Shown here piece by piece: positions 20,101 through 31,045 of a stretch of DNA of 64,000 nt; the first letter of the stretch is position 1; each line of letters opens with the position of its first letter. The notes beneath the pieces were generated by a model, which saw nothing but the letters and a program-made list of their open reading frames with translations, made no database searches and was not told where the DNA came from. The translations under genes and the position numbers were made by a program. The stretch is from Crambe crambe (lineage: Eukaryota > Porifera > Demospongiae > Poecilosclerida > Crambeidae): assembly GCA_963924555.1 (NCBI GenBank), contig OZ004585.1:3733488-3797487 (forward strand). Reading direction: 5' to 3'.

Positions 20101-23100
20101 CCATAGTGTCTCCTTTTTCATCGACTCTTTTGAGGATCAACGAGTAGAAAAGATCGTAGCTAGTTGGTAGAATTTGGAGTGGATTTATCCAGAAATCATA
20201 GCTGTAGCTTGAGTTGTTCGAGAGATATGGTTGTCTAAGAAGAAGAAGAATAATAGAGAAGAAGAAGAATCCTGCTTGCCGTATTTCTGAAATGGTAAGC
20301 TCCCTGGTCCTGAAACTTGGTCTGCACATTGTAGTAGGCTCTAGTAGGCTGGATAATCATTCACAGTAGCTTTTGTTAGGTCTAAGTGGGGGAACTAGAA
20401 TTTCACTTTTGTATTAGTCTATAGGCGGTGCGCGCGGCCGTCCGAGTCATCCCTACATAGAGAGTGCTACCGCACTCTCTGATGACTATAATGATACTTC
20501 ATCCCTTTTTATGAACTTATTCCTTTGCAGATCTCGAAATCACAACCATCAAACAAAAAATGAAGCAACTTGAAAACAACTTTGGTGACATTGTCATTAA
20601 AACATATGATATATTGAAAATGATGGACATCGATGTTGGTCGATTCAGAGCTCGCCTCATCACTTTACCATTTGAGTACAAGGAAGAACACAAAGACTTC
20701 TTTCAGCAAATCGAAGATGAACTTGAAAAGGAATCCACTATCGATTGCATTTGGTACAAGCTCAGCAAGTATTGGAACTTTTTGAACTATACCTTATTGG
20801 AGAATTTGATACATCACCTTGATGATCATGCCCTCAAGCGAAAAATGGATGATTACCTGAGTTCACTGAAAGAATTTCAGTGCAGTACTCGTCTGTGTGA
20901 CTTTGCCAAGTGCTGTCTTGCAATTGAGAAGAGACCTAGCGAAGCAGATTTAAAGAAGTTTGTAATTGACCTAAACCTAGAGTGGGAGACATGCACTTTG
21001 GAAAAACTAGAGGAGTTAAAGGGTCACATCATCCGCAAGTTCCTCCTCCCCTCCTTTGCCCTCATCTTGGAGAAGGTTTCTCACGGAAGCTTGATAATCA
21101 CATGGCTGCTGCCTGCAAAGATTGTCTTGAGACTAATGGAAACTCTCGAGAACATTGACACAGGAGAGTTTTGCAAGGAACACAGAATCAACTCCATCAA
21201 TGTTGATGGCAAGGAGTGCAAATATTCACCAAAGAAGAAATTTACTGCCTATTTGAAAGACTTGTATTCCAACAAAGAAGGGAAAAACCTTGCTCCGTTC
21301 AAGCTAGCATGGCTAGGAAAGGAGAAAATCAGCAGAAGAGATGCCGATGAATTCACTAAAGGAACATTGCGTGGAGACCTTGATGATGTCATCTATACAA
21401 AGCATCCCGTGACAGATGATAAAATAGGTCATCCTATATGGCCAAGTTCTAATAATCCCCGACTAATTCTAATCGAAGGAGCTCCAGGTGCAGGTAAGAC
21501 CACATTCAGTGAACAGCTTTGCCACAAGTGGTCTCAGGGCCAATGTCTCAAGGACTACACCCTACTAGTCCTCCTGCCACTACGAAATAACAGAGTAAAG
21601 TCTGCCAGAAGTGTATCTGACCTCTTCCTCCACCCTCACCTCCAGCAGGCCATAGCACAGGAAGTGGAGAGCACCCAAGGAGAGGGTGTGGCCTTGTTAC
21701 TAGAGGGCTGGGACGAACTGGAAGAAGAGATGAGAATAAAGTCCTCCATATTCTTGGACCTGGCATGTGGTCGTGCACTACCTAAAGCCACTATAATAGT
21801 CACCAGTCGACCATGGGCCTCTAAGACCATCATTGAGAGCTCTGACATTGAAGTGGATCAGCACATTGAGATCATCACAACTCCCACATTAGAGTTCAAT
21901 CGAGTACTGAGGGAAAAGAAGGTTGATGAAAGTGGCAGAAGCAAGTTCATTGACTATGTCACATCCAACCCCTTCATCAAAGCAGCCATGCACACTCCTG
22001 TGACTGCCAATATGGTAGTAGAAGTATTCCATTGGAGCCAAGACACTGATTCACCCCTTCCAATCACAATGACCAGCCTCTATACATCATACACTTGTAA
22101 GCTGCTGACACAGCACTTCTCCAGTGGTGAGGCACACAGCCAACAATCACAGAAGATTCGATCTCTGGAAGATCTTCCTCCTGACGTGCAGCAACAATTG
22201 CAGGCCCTCAGTCGAGTGGCCTGGGAAGGAATCTTGAACCAACAACTAACATTTAGTGGTCATGCAGTGAAGGAGTCACTTAGTCTGATGCAGACAACAA
22301 GAGAACTTTACAGTGAAGAGGAGAGTCATGTCTTGCGCCACTTTATCCACCTAACACTGCAGGAATTTCTCGCATCCTATCACATCAGCCGACTCCCAAC
22401 AGATGAGCAACAGAAAATGATTGAACACTACATAGGATTCGGCCACCTCAAAGTTGTTATCAAATTTTATTTCGGAATTGTTAAAAATAGAGTATTCACA
22501 TCATCAATGATATCAGAGCATCTGAAATTTGCATTCCAATCAATTAACGACACTGAAATCATCCAATGGATGTATGAAATTAACAACCCTGAATTCATTC
22601 GTGAAATACTGGGACGTCATGAGTCAGTACAGGTTCGTTCTTCTAACAGATGGAGTCTACTAGATTACTATAGTGTTGGATACGCTATGTCCAACTCCCT
22701 TTGCAAATGGGAATTGATATTTTGCTCTTCTTCCATGGGAAATGAGGAAATGGAAATGTGGTGTAAGGGAGCGATGGACTGTAAAGAAGACACTGGAAGT
22801 GAGCATGAGGTGCATGCAAATTTCTCGACTAACACTGTTTCTGTCGAGGGTCTTAAGTGGTTTGCGAAAGTGCCTCGTCACCTCCTCCAACGAATCGTGT
22901 CACTAAAGTTCTCATCTAATAAACTGGATAAGAAAGCATTGGATCTTCTTTCTCAAGTCGTCCCTGCACTGTCTAGGTTAGAGGTATTACATCTTTCCTA
23001 CAATTCCATTGGTAAAGGGGGAGCAGTGGAGCTCATGAGAGCTCTCTCTCACTACAAGACTCCATTGAAGGTGTTGAGTTTGCATGGGACATTTCTTGGA

Positions 23101-24768
23101 GAAGAAGACATACAATCACTCCATGAAGTCCTGACTGATATTGAGGAACTTTTCATTGATGGTTCCACCATCTCCTTTATGAGATGTCATGTCGAAACAA
23201 GAGTCAAAACTCTTCATGTTTGTTCATCTATGTCAGTGGATAGCTGCACATCCTTGGCATCGCTACTCAAGCACCATACATGTCAGTTGAAGGAGTTGTA
23301 TATTCCCAAGTGCAGTATTAATAGTGATGGAGCTATTCAACTAGCAGCTGCACTAAGTGAGAACAAGTCAGTGGTGAAAGTTGAAATGTGGTGGAATGAA
23401 GACATTGGAGATGTCGGAGCAGATGCTTTTGGGGACATGCTGAGGAGGAACACAGTACTACAAGAACTCGATTTGAGTTGTTCTGGAATTACGTCTCAAG
23501 TTTGTGAACAGTTGGCAGGAGGAGTAAGAGCAAACTCTACATTACAAGTGTTGTACTTGAGGGGGAATCGAATAGGAGAAGGAGTTGACTTGTTGTTAAC
23601 TAGTTTACAAAGTAACAGAACTTTGAAGAGACTCATCCTACCACGAATATACGAGCGACCAGCAGACCATAGAGTGGAATGGAGAGGTGAGGACAGTGTG
23701 AACATGTGTCACGTGTGTGTATTATTGTGTCATCATAGATCCTTGATATGGCCATTGGTATAAAATATCCAGTGAAATATGCAGGAACTGACTATAAACT
23801 TCCTTGATAATTGTGCACTCTATTGTTATGGGCTGGCTTAAACAGTAGTATCATAGTTTTTCAGGCCTATAACTAATACTATGTGGTCAGATATTTTGTA
23901 CTTGATGCATAAGCATAATAATTATTGTATTCATTATTTGCAAGAGGCTCTTGTCTACTTACTTTCATCTTAATTATTCCCATGCATGCATGAAATGTGG
24001 ATTTGCCAATGGGCTAAGTGTATGATGTTATGGCCGGGGATATTAGTGAAGTATTCTGATCGAGTGAGGAAATTATATTATGGTTTGCTCCTTATAGAAG
24101 GGTTCATTTGACAGCTGTATTATTTTAATATCAGAAACTTCTGTTATGTAATTAGAATGGTAGGACTATGGAGATGAACTTGTATATTTATAATTTTTTA
24201 TGCGTACCCTTTCCTTAATTAATTCCTGGTATGTCCTTGACCCCTGGCTGCATATCCAGGTGCTTACCAGAAGGGAATTCCCCACCTGGGTACCTGTAGT
24301 TACGCTGGGACTGTCCCCTTGAGTATCATGGACCCCAACCAATTGGCAATCAAATTAAACTAATGGTTTAATCTCAATTGACTCATTCTGTTTTGTTTCT
24401 ATGCAGATGATATTTTACATTGTGGATATTTGTATTTGCAAATCAATCATATGAGAATTGTACCTGAACCTGTCTCATTCTGACTCGCTCATTATCACAT
24501 CATGGATTGTATTTGTGGAACTTTTCACATGATAACTCTTCATCTAATAATGTTATAGTTTATGATAATCATGACACAGGACACATAACCACATATAACT
24601 TGATGGCTCGTTAGTTACAGTTCCATTATCTTGAGTGAGCACACAGTGAACCATTGAACACTGGATTTACTTTCATGGTGACTGTAATGATTTCTTGTCT
24701 TATGATATTTAATAGGTGCCTTACAAAACTCAATGAACAAAGATGATAGATCAACAGCTGGAAAGTAA
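17102..24768 (+). CDS. CARD-NACHT-LRR innate immune receptor (NLR), four exons
   Basis: Proposed exons are 17,102-17,702, 17,764-17,901, 20,531-23,686 and 24,716-24,768. All borders are GT-AG and all joins keep phase 1, giving about 1,315 residues. Residues 1-105 form a CARD/Death-fold bundle (RKLEIALKSDRDIAQFLHEQ, HPRNYHVVVNYMHQN). A Pro/Ser-rich linker of about 130 residues follows, then a helical region. NACHT begins at about 557 with Walker A GAPGAGKTT (563-571) and Walker B ALLLEGWDELEEE (from 634). Ribonuclease-inhibitor-type LRRs run from about 1032 to 1298 (LEVLHLSYNSIGKGG, LQELDLSCSGIT). NLRs are cytosolic sensors that oligomerise through NACHT and signal through CARD; sponges are known for large NLR sets. 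The last exon adds ALQNSMNKDDRSTAGK and stop; an AATAAA follows 30 bases later. Without that splice the frame would end at 23,763. TTG at 17,090 is in frame upstream, but 17,102 is the first ATG. Confidence 0.9.
18420..18715. repeat. Rearranged partial copy of the intron foldback element
   Basis: Within the NLR intron, 18,420-18,470 matches the centre of the intact foldback (19,598-19,648; TATAATCTGAAGCTACCCGA). The stretch 18,603-18,712 matches its right arm, ending CATTTCACGAAATG. Between them lies a block with GTCATCCCTACATAGAGAGT and GCACTCTCT, which recurs at 20,438-20,482. The copy is scrambled and missing one arm. Confidence 0.6.
19486..19768. mobile_element. Foldback MITE in NLR intron 2
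   Basis: The element is a long palindrome. The left arm starts GGAAAAATCATTTCGTGAAA and the right arm ends with the inverted complement TTTCACGAAATGATTTTTCC. The arms are about 115 bases and closely matched, with a short loop around TATAATCTGAAGC. It has no coding potential of its own. Size and symmetry fit a non-autonomous DNA transposon that uses a transposase made elsewhere. Confidence 0.75.
20438..20482. repeat. Short dispersed repeat next to NLR exon 3
   Basis: This copy of the block at 18,482-18,523 contains CCGTCCGAGTCATCCCTACA and AGAGAGTGCTACCGCACTCT, the second being a small hairpin (AGAGAGTGC...GCACTCTCT). The last bases of the window (AGAGAGTGCTAGCGCAC) start another copy. It lies only about 50 bases before the splice acceptor at 20,530. 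Confidence 0.55.
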
Positions 24769-24797
24769 TCACGTGACACAATTGAATGTGATTATGT

Positions 24798-24803
24798 AAT
24801 AAA
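24798..24803 (+). promoter_or_regulatory. Polyadenylation signal of the NLR gene
   Basis: AATAAA lies 30 bases after the stop codon of the proposed last exon (24,766-24,768). Its position supports the four-exon model over one ending at 23,763. Confidence 0.5.
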
Positions 24804-24887
24804 AATAATTATAATAGAGTCTTGTTACATCTCCCCTTTTATACGTACAACACAAGTACTGATAAAATTGAGACTGAATGTCTACTA

Positions 24888-26165
24888 CTAGTTATACACA
24901 TAGTGGTCTGGGCAGTTGGTCCTGCTTGACCTTCGTGGTCCTGTGGATGGGGTTGTAGGTACTTCATCTGGGTTTGGAGCAGACTCCAGAAGGAAAGTCT
25001 CTCCACTCTCTAGTTGTGTGGATTCCTCTACTTCCAGCATGTCCTTTACAACCAAATTGTCAGACTTGATGAGTTGACAGCAATTACGCACAAATGTCCT
25101 GTCTCCTACTTTCACCTCATAGCTCCTAGGACCCTCTAGTCTTTCACATACACCTGGACTCATGTCTTCTCTCCAGGAAGGCGCATTCTCACACTCTCTC
25201 CAGGTGCGATCATAGTAGTGCTGCTGGCGCTGCTTCTGCCTGTTGATTGCTTGGGTGTCACCCTTTGTGGAGTACTGTGGAGCCAGCAAGTTCCATGTGT
25301 TGGCAGAAGGGTCTTGCACTGGCGACCAAAAAATCGCTGAGCTGGACCGGTAGTGCAGGGAGTCTAACTGCTCTGAATTCTTGGCTCTATTGGACTGGTA
25401 CAATGCACCAACAGAGGGGTTTACCCTTCTGTTGGTGTGTTGTGCCCCTCTGTTGGTGTGCTGCACCAGTCCAATAGAGCCAAGAATTCAGAGACTTCGA
25501 AAACAGACGCTTTACTGTCTTGACAGCATTCTCTGCTTTCCCATTTGACTGGGGGTAATGTGGTGAAGAAGTAACATGTTTGAAGCCCCATTTTTTTTGC
25601 AAACTTGTCAAACTCTTCCAAAGCAAATTGGGGCCCATTGTCGGATATCAGGACATCTGGCACTCCGTATCTAGCGAACATGGTCCTGAGGGCTTTACTG
25701 ACAGTGATTGTGGTAGCCCCAATGAAGTTGCTATAGTAGTCAAAGACGACAAGTAAATTTGCCCAGAATAATCACAGAGGTCGGCCCCAGGGTCATGCCG
25801 CAAATTCGTGCTGCTTCAATGGCTCCTTTCCAGGCATACTACTATGTGCCATACAGATGTCACACTTTGAAATGTACTCTTTCAATTCCGATGACATACG
25901 AGGCCAATACATTGTTTCACGAGCTCTTCTGATTCAGGCTTCTATGCCAATATGAGAAGTGACATCATCTCCCTCCTCATGGTTGCGGGAATGACTAGCT
26001 GTGACCCCTTGAAGATGAGGATAATGAGCTTGTCTCAAATGTCAAAATATTCGGAGATTCCTGACTTACTGTTTGGCCAGCCTCTTTGTATTGTGTCCCT
26101 CAAGGCAGTTACCTCATGTTATACCTCGTGCCTCAAAAGCATGAGATATTCAACGTAGAAGATGT
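24888..26165 (-). pseudogene. Ty3/gypsy retrotransposon pol, integrase end, decayed
   Basis: Read on the minus strand, the pieces follow gypsy integrase order. A GWP motif and a weak kinship to the RNase H/integrase linker come first. Then YWPRMSSELKEYISKC and CDIC (the second half of the H2C2 zinc finger), HEFAA, YGVPDVLISDNGPQF (core DDE region), SSPHYPQSNGKAE, an LLDW-NTPTEG motif, and RFFGRQCKTLLPT near the C-terminus. Pieces lie in different frames with internal stops (for example after HEFAA), so this copy is dead. The C-terminal 190 residues are open from 25,466 to 24,888. No LTRs or gag were recognised. A palindromic sequence at 25,375-25,491 lies inside the coding region. Confidence 0.75.
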
Positions 26166-26449
26166 CTCTTGCCAATTGCAATGGCAAAATTAAGTAAAAA
26201 AAAAAAAAGTTTGCACATTTTCTGAATCATCTAACACTACCAAAAAAGGTCCACTACTCTGTGTTTGATGAAAGTTGAGTGGACGAAGGGTGATATGTAA
26301 TCAACCCTCTCCATTTTGATGGTCAGCAGAGCTATGCCTTTGAAATTTCGAAGGCCGCATGTACTGTTGCTCAATAGGTGGTATACAAGAGATTCTGACG
26401 GTGCATCTCACTCTCATGTCTTGAATGAATAGTCTTTGACTGACAGTTG

Positions 26450-27365
26450 ATAGGGTGTGGCTTCAACTGAGGTCACAAAAATGCACTAAATGGTGTCTAA
26501 TGGACCTGATTTGGCTGCACCAAACTTGCAGCAACAGTGTTGGCATTGGCAAATTCCATCAAAATCATGCATCAACACGTAATTTGTCTTTAACTGGAAA
26601 TCTGGAGGGTGTGGCTTTCATTGCGGACCCAAAAATGCATCAAGTGGTCTCTTTGGGACCCAGTTTGGGTTTCTAGCTGCACATGCTTGACACAGGTCTT
26701 TGTGTTACCACATATCCTGATGTGGAATGTCTATATCACAATATGAGCACCCCATATTATCGGCTATTCTGGGACTAGACTTGTGGCTATCCCACCCAAC
26801 TGATCAGATTGTGTCCCTCAGAATGAAACAAGCACACCTTCCTATGTACAATTTTCATTCAATATGAGACTTGTGGCTATCCCACCCAACAACTGATCAG
26901 GTTGTGCCTTCTAGGAATTGCAAGTTTGGAGTCCCAGTGTTTTGTATGTCTCTCAGAATGAGATTCCAAAACAAGCACTCTTTATTCTGTCTTCCTAGCC
27001 ATGTACAATCTTTTTTCATTCAATATGAGCACCCTGTGCTAGCGGCTATTCTGGGACTAGACTTGTGTCTATATCCCACCCAACAGCTGATCAGGTTGCA
27101 TCCTCTAGTTTGGAGTCCCAGTGTCCTATAGCTATGTACCTTGGAATGAGATGCCAAAACAAGCACACTTTATGGAGTCTTCCTATTCATTACCCAAGAC
27201 TTGGGGCTAAGGGCTAGGGCTAGGGGCTAGGGCTAGGGGTAGGGCTAGGGCTAGGGCTATATGAGAGTGAGTGGGCATGGCTAATAGTGAACTATAAGAT
27301 ATGACACTTCATAAAGTCATTGAAGTGAGAATGAATAAAAGGTGAGAGTGGAAGGAACCTCATCT
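26450..27365. repeat. Satellite-like dispersed block, also at 50,260-50,880
   Basis: Three to four imperfect units of roughly 130-170 bases share the strings GCGGCTATTCTGGGACTAGA, CTATCCCACCCAAC and GAATGAGATTCCAAAACAAG. A second block at 50,260-50,880 has the same units in the same order, followed by the same tail (GATATGACACTTCATAAAGT). Short open frames inside (such as 26,871-27,131) repeat with the unit and are not genes. Confidence 0.65.
27191..27260 (+). repeat. Telomere-like TAGGGC/TAGGGG repeats
   Basis: About ten short units of GGGCTA and its variants sit at the end of the satellite block, directly before ATATGAGAGTGAG. Animal telomeres are usually TTAGGG, so this is a variant interstitial array. 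A smaller cluster of the same unit lies at 63,568-63,583. Confidence 0.6.
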
Positions 27366-27894
27366 GCACACCCACCCCTTACAAAAATTACATTTAGAAA
27401 TGGTAATTACAAACTAAGTACATACCAGCATTAACTTCACATATTAAATAAGACAAATGATTACGAGAAAATTATGTCCACAGCTTTAGTTGACTTGTAT
27501 TATAATAATGCTAGTAGTTTGCAGCATGTCCTCAGAAAAGTGACCTGAAATGGAAGAAGATTCCTTATTCAAATTGGCCAGTAGCTACTTTGCAAGTTGG
27601 TTGTCCAGGACTAGGAGATTTGGGCACTTCCCTGCACCAAAACAATACTAAGCACTGTTTTCAATTAGCACTCAAAACCAGTGCTAGAGGAAGCTTGTGT
27701 TTATGTCCAAGAGCTGTGCTGCATCTCTTGGACATAAATCAAGGGACTGAAATAAGTATAATGGCTAATTAAAAAAAAAAGTTTATGTGCACAATACCTT
27801 GTACCTAGTCACAATGCCATGCCCCCTTTCCTCCCATGCTTCAAAATCTGGTGGACACTTTTTGCATAAAGCCTTATCTCTTAGGTACATGGAT

Positions 27895-28380
27895 AGCTAC
27901 ACAGATTTATTTTATGTGGTGATTTGTGTGGATTTGGTGATTTATGTGTGGATTTTATGTAGTAATTTATGTGGTGTGGTGACATATGTGGTGATTTATG
28001 TGTGGATTTATTTTATGTGGTGATTTATGTGGTGACTTATTTATGTGGTGACATACGTGGTGATTTATGTGTGGATTTATTTTATGTGGTGATTTATGTG
28101 TGGATTTATTTTATGTGGTGATTTATGTGGTGACTTATTTATGTGGTGACTTATTTATGTGGTGACATATGTGGTGATTTATGTGTGGATTTATTTTATG
28201 TGGTGATTTATGTGGTGACTTATTTATTTGGTGACATATGTGATGATTTATGTGTGGATTTATTTTATGTGGTGATTTATGTGGTGACTTATTTATGTGG
28301 TGACATAATATGTGATGATTTATGTGTGGATTTATTTTATGTGGTGATTTATGTGGTGACTTATTTTATGTGATGTTTTT
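27895..28380 (+). repeat. Minisatellite of TTTATGTGGTGA units
   Basis: Tandem higher-order array with a basic TTTATGTGGTGA(T/C) motif organised in units of roughly 70 bases (ending TGTGTGGATTTATTTTATG). Open frames through it (for example 28,143-28,373) only reflect the lack of stops in the repeat. Confidence 0.8.
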
Positions 28381-28429
28381 CGCATTTCTGACAACCAAGT
28401 TGCAAAGGTCACAGGACACATAACATGTC

Positions 28430-29330
28430 GAATGATGGAAGGGAGGGAGGACTCACCATTTTTGACAAGCTCATAAAAAAAAGTCTGTTTCGCCCACTGT
28501 AGACATGAAATTGAAAGTTAGGATTATGATTGGTAACTTGGCCTTCTTCCAGAATGAATGCTGCCATTACACCAAACTGTTTCCAGTCCTGCTGGCAACT
28601 ATGGGTGGTATCATCCAGACAAGACACCAAATCCAAATCAATCAGGACAGCATGAACATCCTTTTGGTCACTGTCACAATCGAAACATATTTTCCAGTCG
28701 GATATCGAAATGGCCATATTGACACTTATGAAGTTGTGATATTGCAAATGCAGCTTTCAGTAAAAAGTCATATAATGAAGCCCTTGCCTCATCTTTGTGC
28801 AGGGGATAAAGAAGTTGTCGAAATTTTAAAAAAGCTCATCATGTAGCTAATGACAATGATGGAAGTGAAAGAAAGTGTTCACAATTCAGTTTCCATAATT
28901 TGCTGACTGTATGTAAGGTTTGTATTAACAATTGCGACGAAAATACTAACTTGTAGACAGAGCCTTCGTATGCCACAACTATGCTTTTCCCAGATGGCAG
29001 CCGTATGGCCCCTGAATCAAACATTTTCACTAACCCAGCAGTGCCAACAGGTAGAAAGAAGTTACTAAATTGTAACTGTAGCTTTGACACTCTTTCTGCC
29101 AGTTCATAACTCACAGTAGCTCTCTGCTTTTCAAAGCATTGTTGCGGTAAGGCTGTCAGCTCAGAAGAGAATTTGAATTCATTTTCCATCGAACTCATAG
29201 TAATCATTAATATGGGACACTTTATCCTGTTATTATCCTGCTCCATCTCTTTCACTTGCTTTTTTTTTTTTTTGTGATCTCCTACACTGAGTTTGGGTGC
29301 AGGCAACACAAATCCCTTCACCTGCATTAG
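28430..29330 (-). pseudogene. Protein-kinase-like gene fragment
   Basis: The upstream segment (to about 28,940) encodes a region with SYELAERVSKLQLQFSNFFL and IRLPSGKSIVVAYEGSVYK. The downstream segment carries what looks like a kinase catalytic loop (QLHKCQYGHFDIRLEN) followed, after a one-base frame change, by ICFDCDSDQKD and AVLIDLDL, the last in the place of a DFG motif. The H-x-D-x-R-x-x-N arrangement is typical of divergent kinases of protists and sponges. A further open piece at 29,501-29,701 may be an upstream exon. The frame change inside the catalytic loop argues for a pseudogene. The kinase assignment rests on two motifs. Confidence 0.45.
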
Positions 29331-29847
29331 CTACCTCAGTGTCATAGCTGCAGTAAAACTGTAATCGGTTTACAGCTGCCTGCTGGCACTCACAAACTGT
29401 GTGATCCAATTCTCAAATTTCTATTTCGCCCAAGACTCTAGCCCTATCCAGACATCTGATCTGGATCTTTTGGAGATTATGATTGTAGACCGTTCTGTTT
29501 TTATATCGCTATTTCACTAACATTAAACTTGGAAAATCCAGGCTTATCTTGTAGCCAAATCTTAGTAATTTTTTCTGGTTCCTCTTTCTCTAGCTTACTC
29601 TCGCTGTTACTCCACTGATCACCAATCACATCTTGCAGATGTACACATTGATAACCATTTCTTTCAACCCAGATGCTAGGGCAGTCATGGTCCGTCATCA
29701 TTCTTTCGGTTGGATCAGAAGCTAAATATGGGGAATGCTTACTATGTTTGTGATGAAATTGATATGTAGTTTTTGGGGGAGCCTGTCTTCCAACTGCAAG
29801 TAATTAAGGATCAGGTATTATGAAGATGTCTTGGGTCATGCCAAGGT

Positions 29848-29931
29848 CTGACATCAAAGGCACCGCTCAAACAATAAAGTTCGAGTGTGCTTTAACCCGC
29901 CCACTCTTGGTGCTGTCTCTTGATGTCAGAC
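29848..29931. repeat. Short inverted repeat
   Basis: GTCTGACATCAA near 29,848 is matched in inverse by TTGATGTCAGAC ending at about 29,931, with inner AGGCACC/GGTGCT also paired. It fits a small decayed MITE. The surrounding 29,720-30,800 stretch shows no supportable gene. Confidence 0.4.
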
Positions 29932-30805
29932 TTCTGTGTGACACAAAATACTTATCACAATACTTATATCCCTTGTGGTCCTAGGGCTCAACCTGTAAAT
30001 TGGCCCATTAGTGATACAACTATTATCAACTCTCTCCATTGTGAAATCTGTTAGATACCTGCAGAGGACAAGGTGACAACCATATTCATGCTTTATTCCC
30101 ACATACAGACCCTTAACTTAAATTTACATACACACAAACACACATGTACATACATAATTATCATATTGAACCCATGCAGCTATGAATTGTGTAGTTTCGG
30201 AAACTGAAACTCATACATCTAATTGAAAGTGTAACGCTTTAGGTAAACCCTAGCTAGTAATATAGCATCTCTCTTGCTAACTTATTATAGAAATATAAAG
30301 TGCATGGTTAGCTAAGTGTATGTCACTCAGCATAACAAGCAGAAATTACACCACATCGCATAGTAGTGGTGCATTTTGCAACATAATTAGCTATAGTGGA
30401 AAGAGATTGCTCAATGGTGCCTCCAAAAACAGTAAAAAAATTTTGTGCTCCGCACACATCCCTTCCCGCACCCTCCTCAATGCTGTGGCCTATGGCCACA
30501 CAGTCATCTATACCACATGCAGATCCACTTTTCCTTCCCCCCTTTTTTATACCCCAGGCTAGTGAAATTTCTGTATACAACCCTGAACAGGCAATAAGAG
30601 AGTATTTCTTATTTATATTTACAATGTATGCTTTCTTTACATTACAGATGTGTCACTGAGAGAAGTTGTCGAGACAATAAAAATTTGGTAATTAAAAATA
30701 TTATTTTATTAGTAAATAAACAGGTGAAAAGGTCAGGAAGCACAATTCTACTCTCTCATGGAGGGGTGGTGCCAGTGATGCCAATGCCTGGGCCATAACA
30801 GATGA

Positions 30806-31045
30806 GTGCCCAGCAGGTTACTTGCCCCCTCGCAAACGCCCCTGGCAAGCCATGAGAGGGCCACCCAACCAGGCCCAAAACCAATTGGTCTGATGGAGGG
30901 GACTGCAGCTGATGTAAATTCCAGCATTTGCTCCAGATGCAGAGGCAACCACCTCTTGAAGATGTGCCCTTACCGGCAAGGAGAAGACCCTTCCCCAACA
31001 AGGCCTCTAATTCCCCCTCAGCAAGAATTATTAGCTAGTAGCTAA
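30806..31045 (+). other. Zinc-knuckle-like open segment
   Basis: An open frame of 79 residues contains CSRCRGNHLLKMC, a CX2CX3HX4C pattern close to a retroviral-type CCHC zinc knuckle, flanked by Pro-rich sequence. It could be part of a gag-like gene or an isolated exon. No neighbour supports either. Confidence 0.25.

Noticed and set aside
20560-23763. Treating the NACHT-LRR open frame as a complete gene starting at 20,560
   Set aside because: The upstream CARD exon and linker exon splice into it in phase, and 20,531 follows a strong acceptor (CTTTGCAG).
27191-27260. A true chromosome end
   Set aside because: Ordinary sequence continues on both sides, and the unit is a variant of the usual animal telomere repeat.
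28143-28373. Open frame rich in Val-Tyr-Val-Leu
   Set aside because: It follows the minisatellite unit exactly and has no coding features beyond it.
30323-30580. Overlapping open frames on both strands near 30.4 kb
   Set aside because: No domain on either strand and no splice or homology support.
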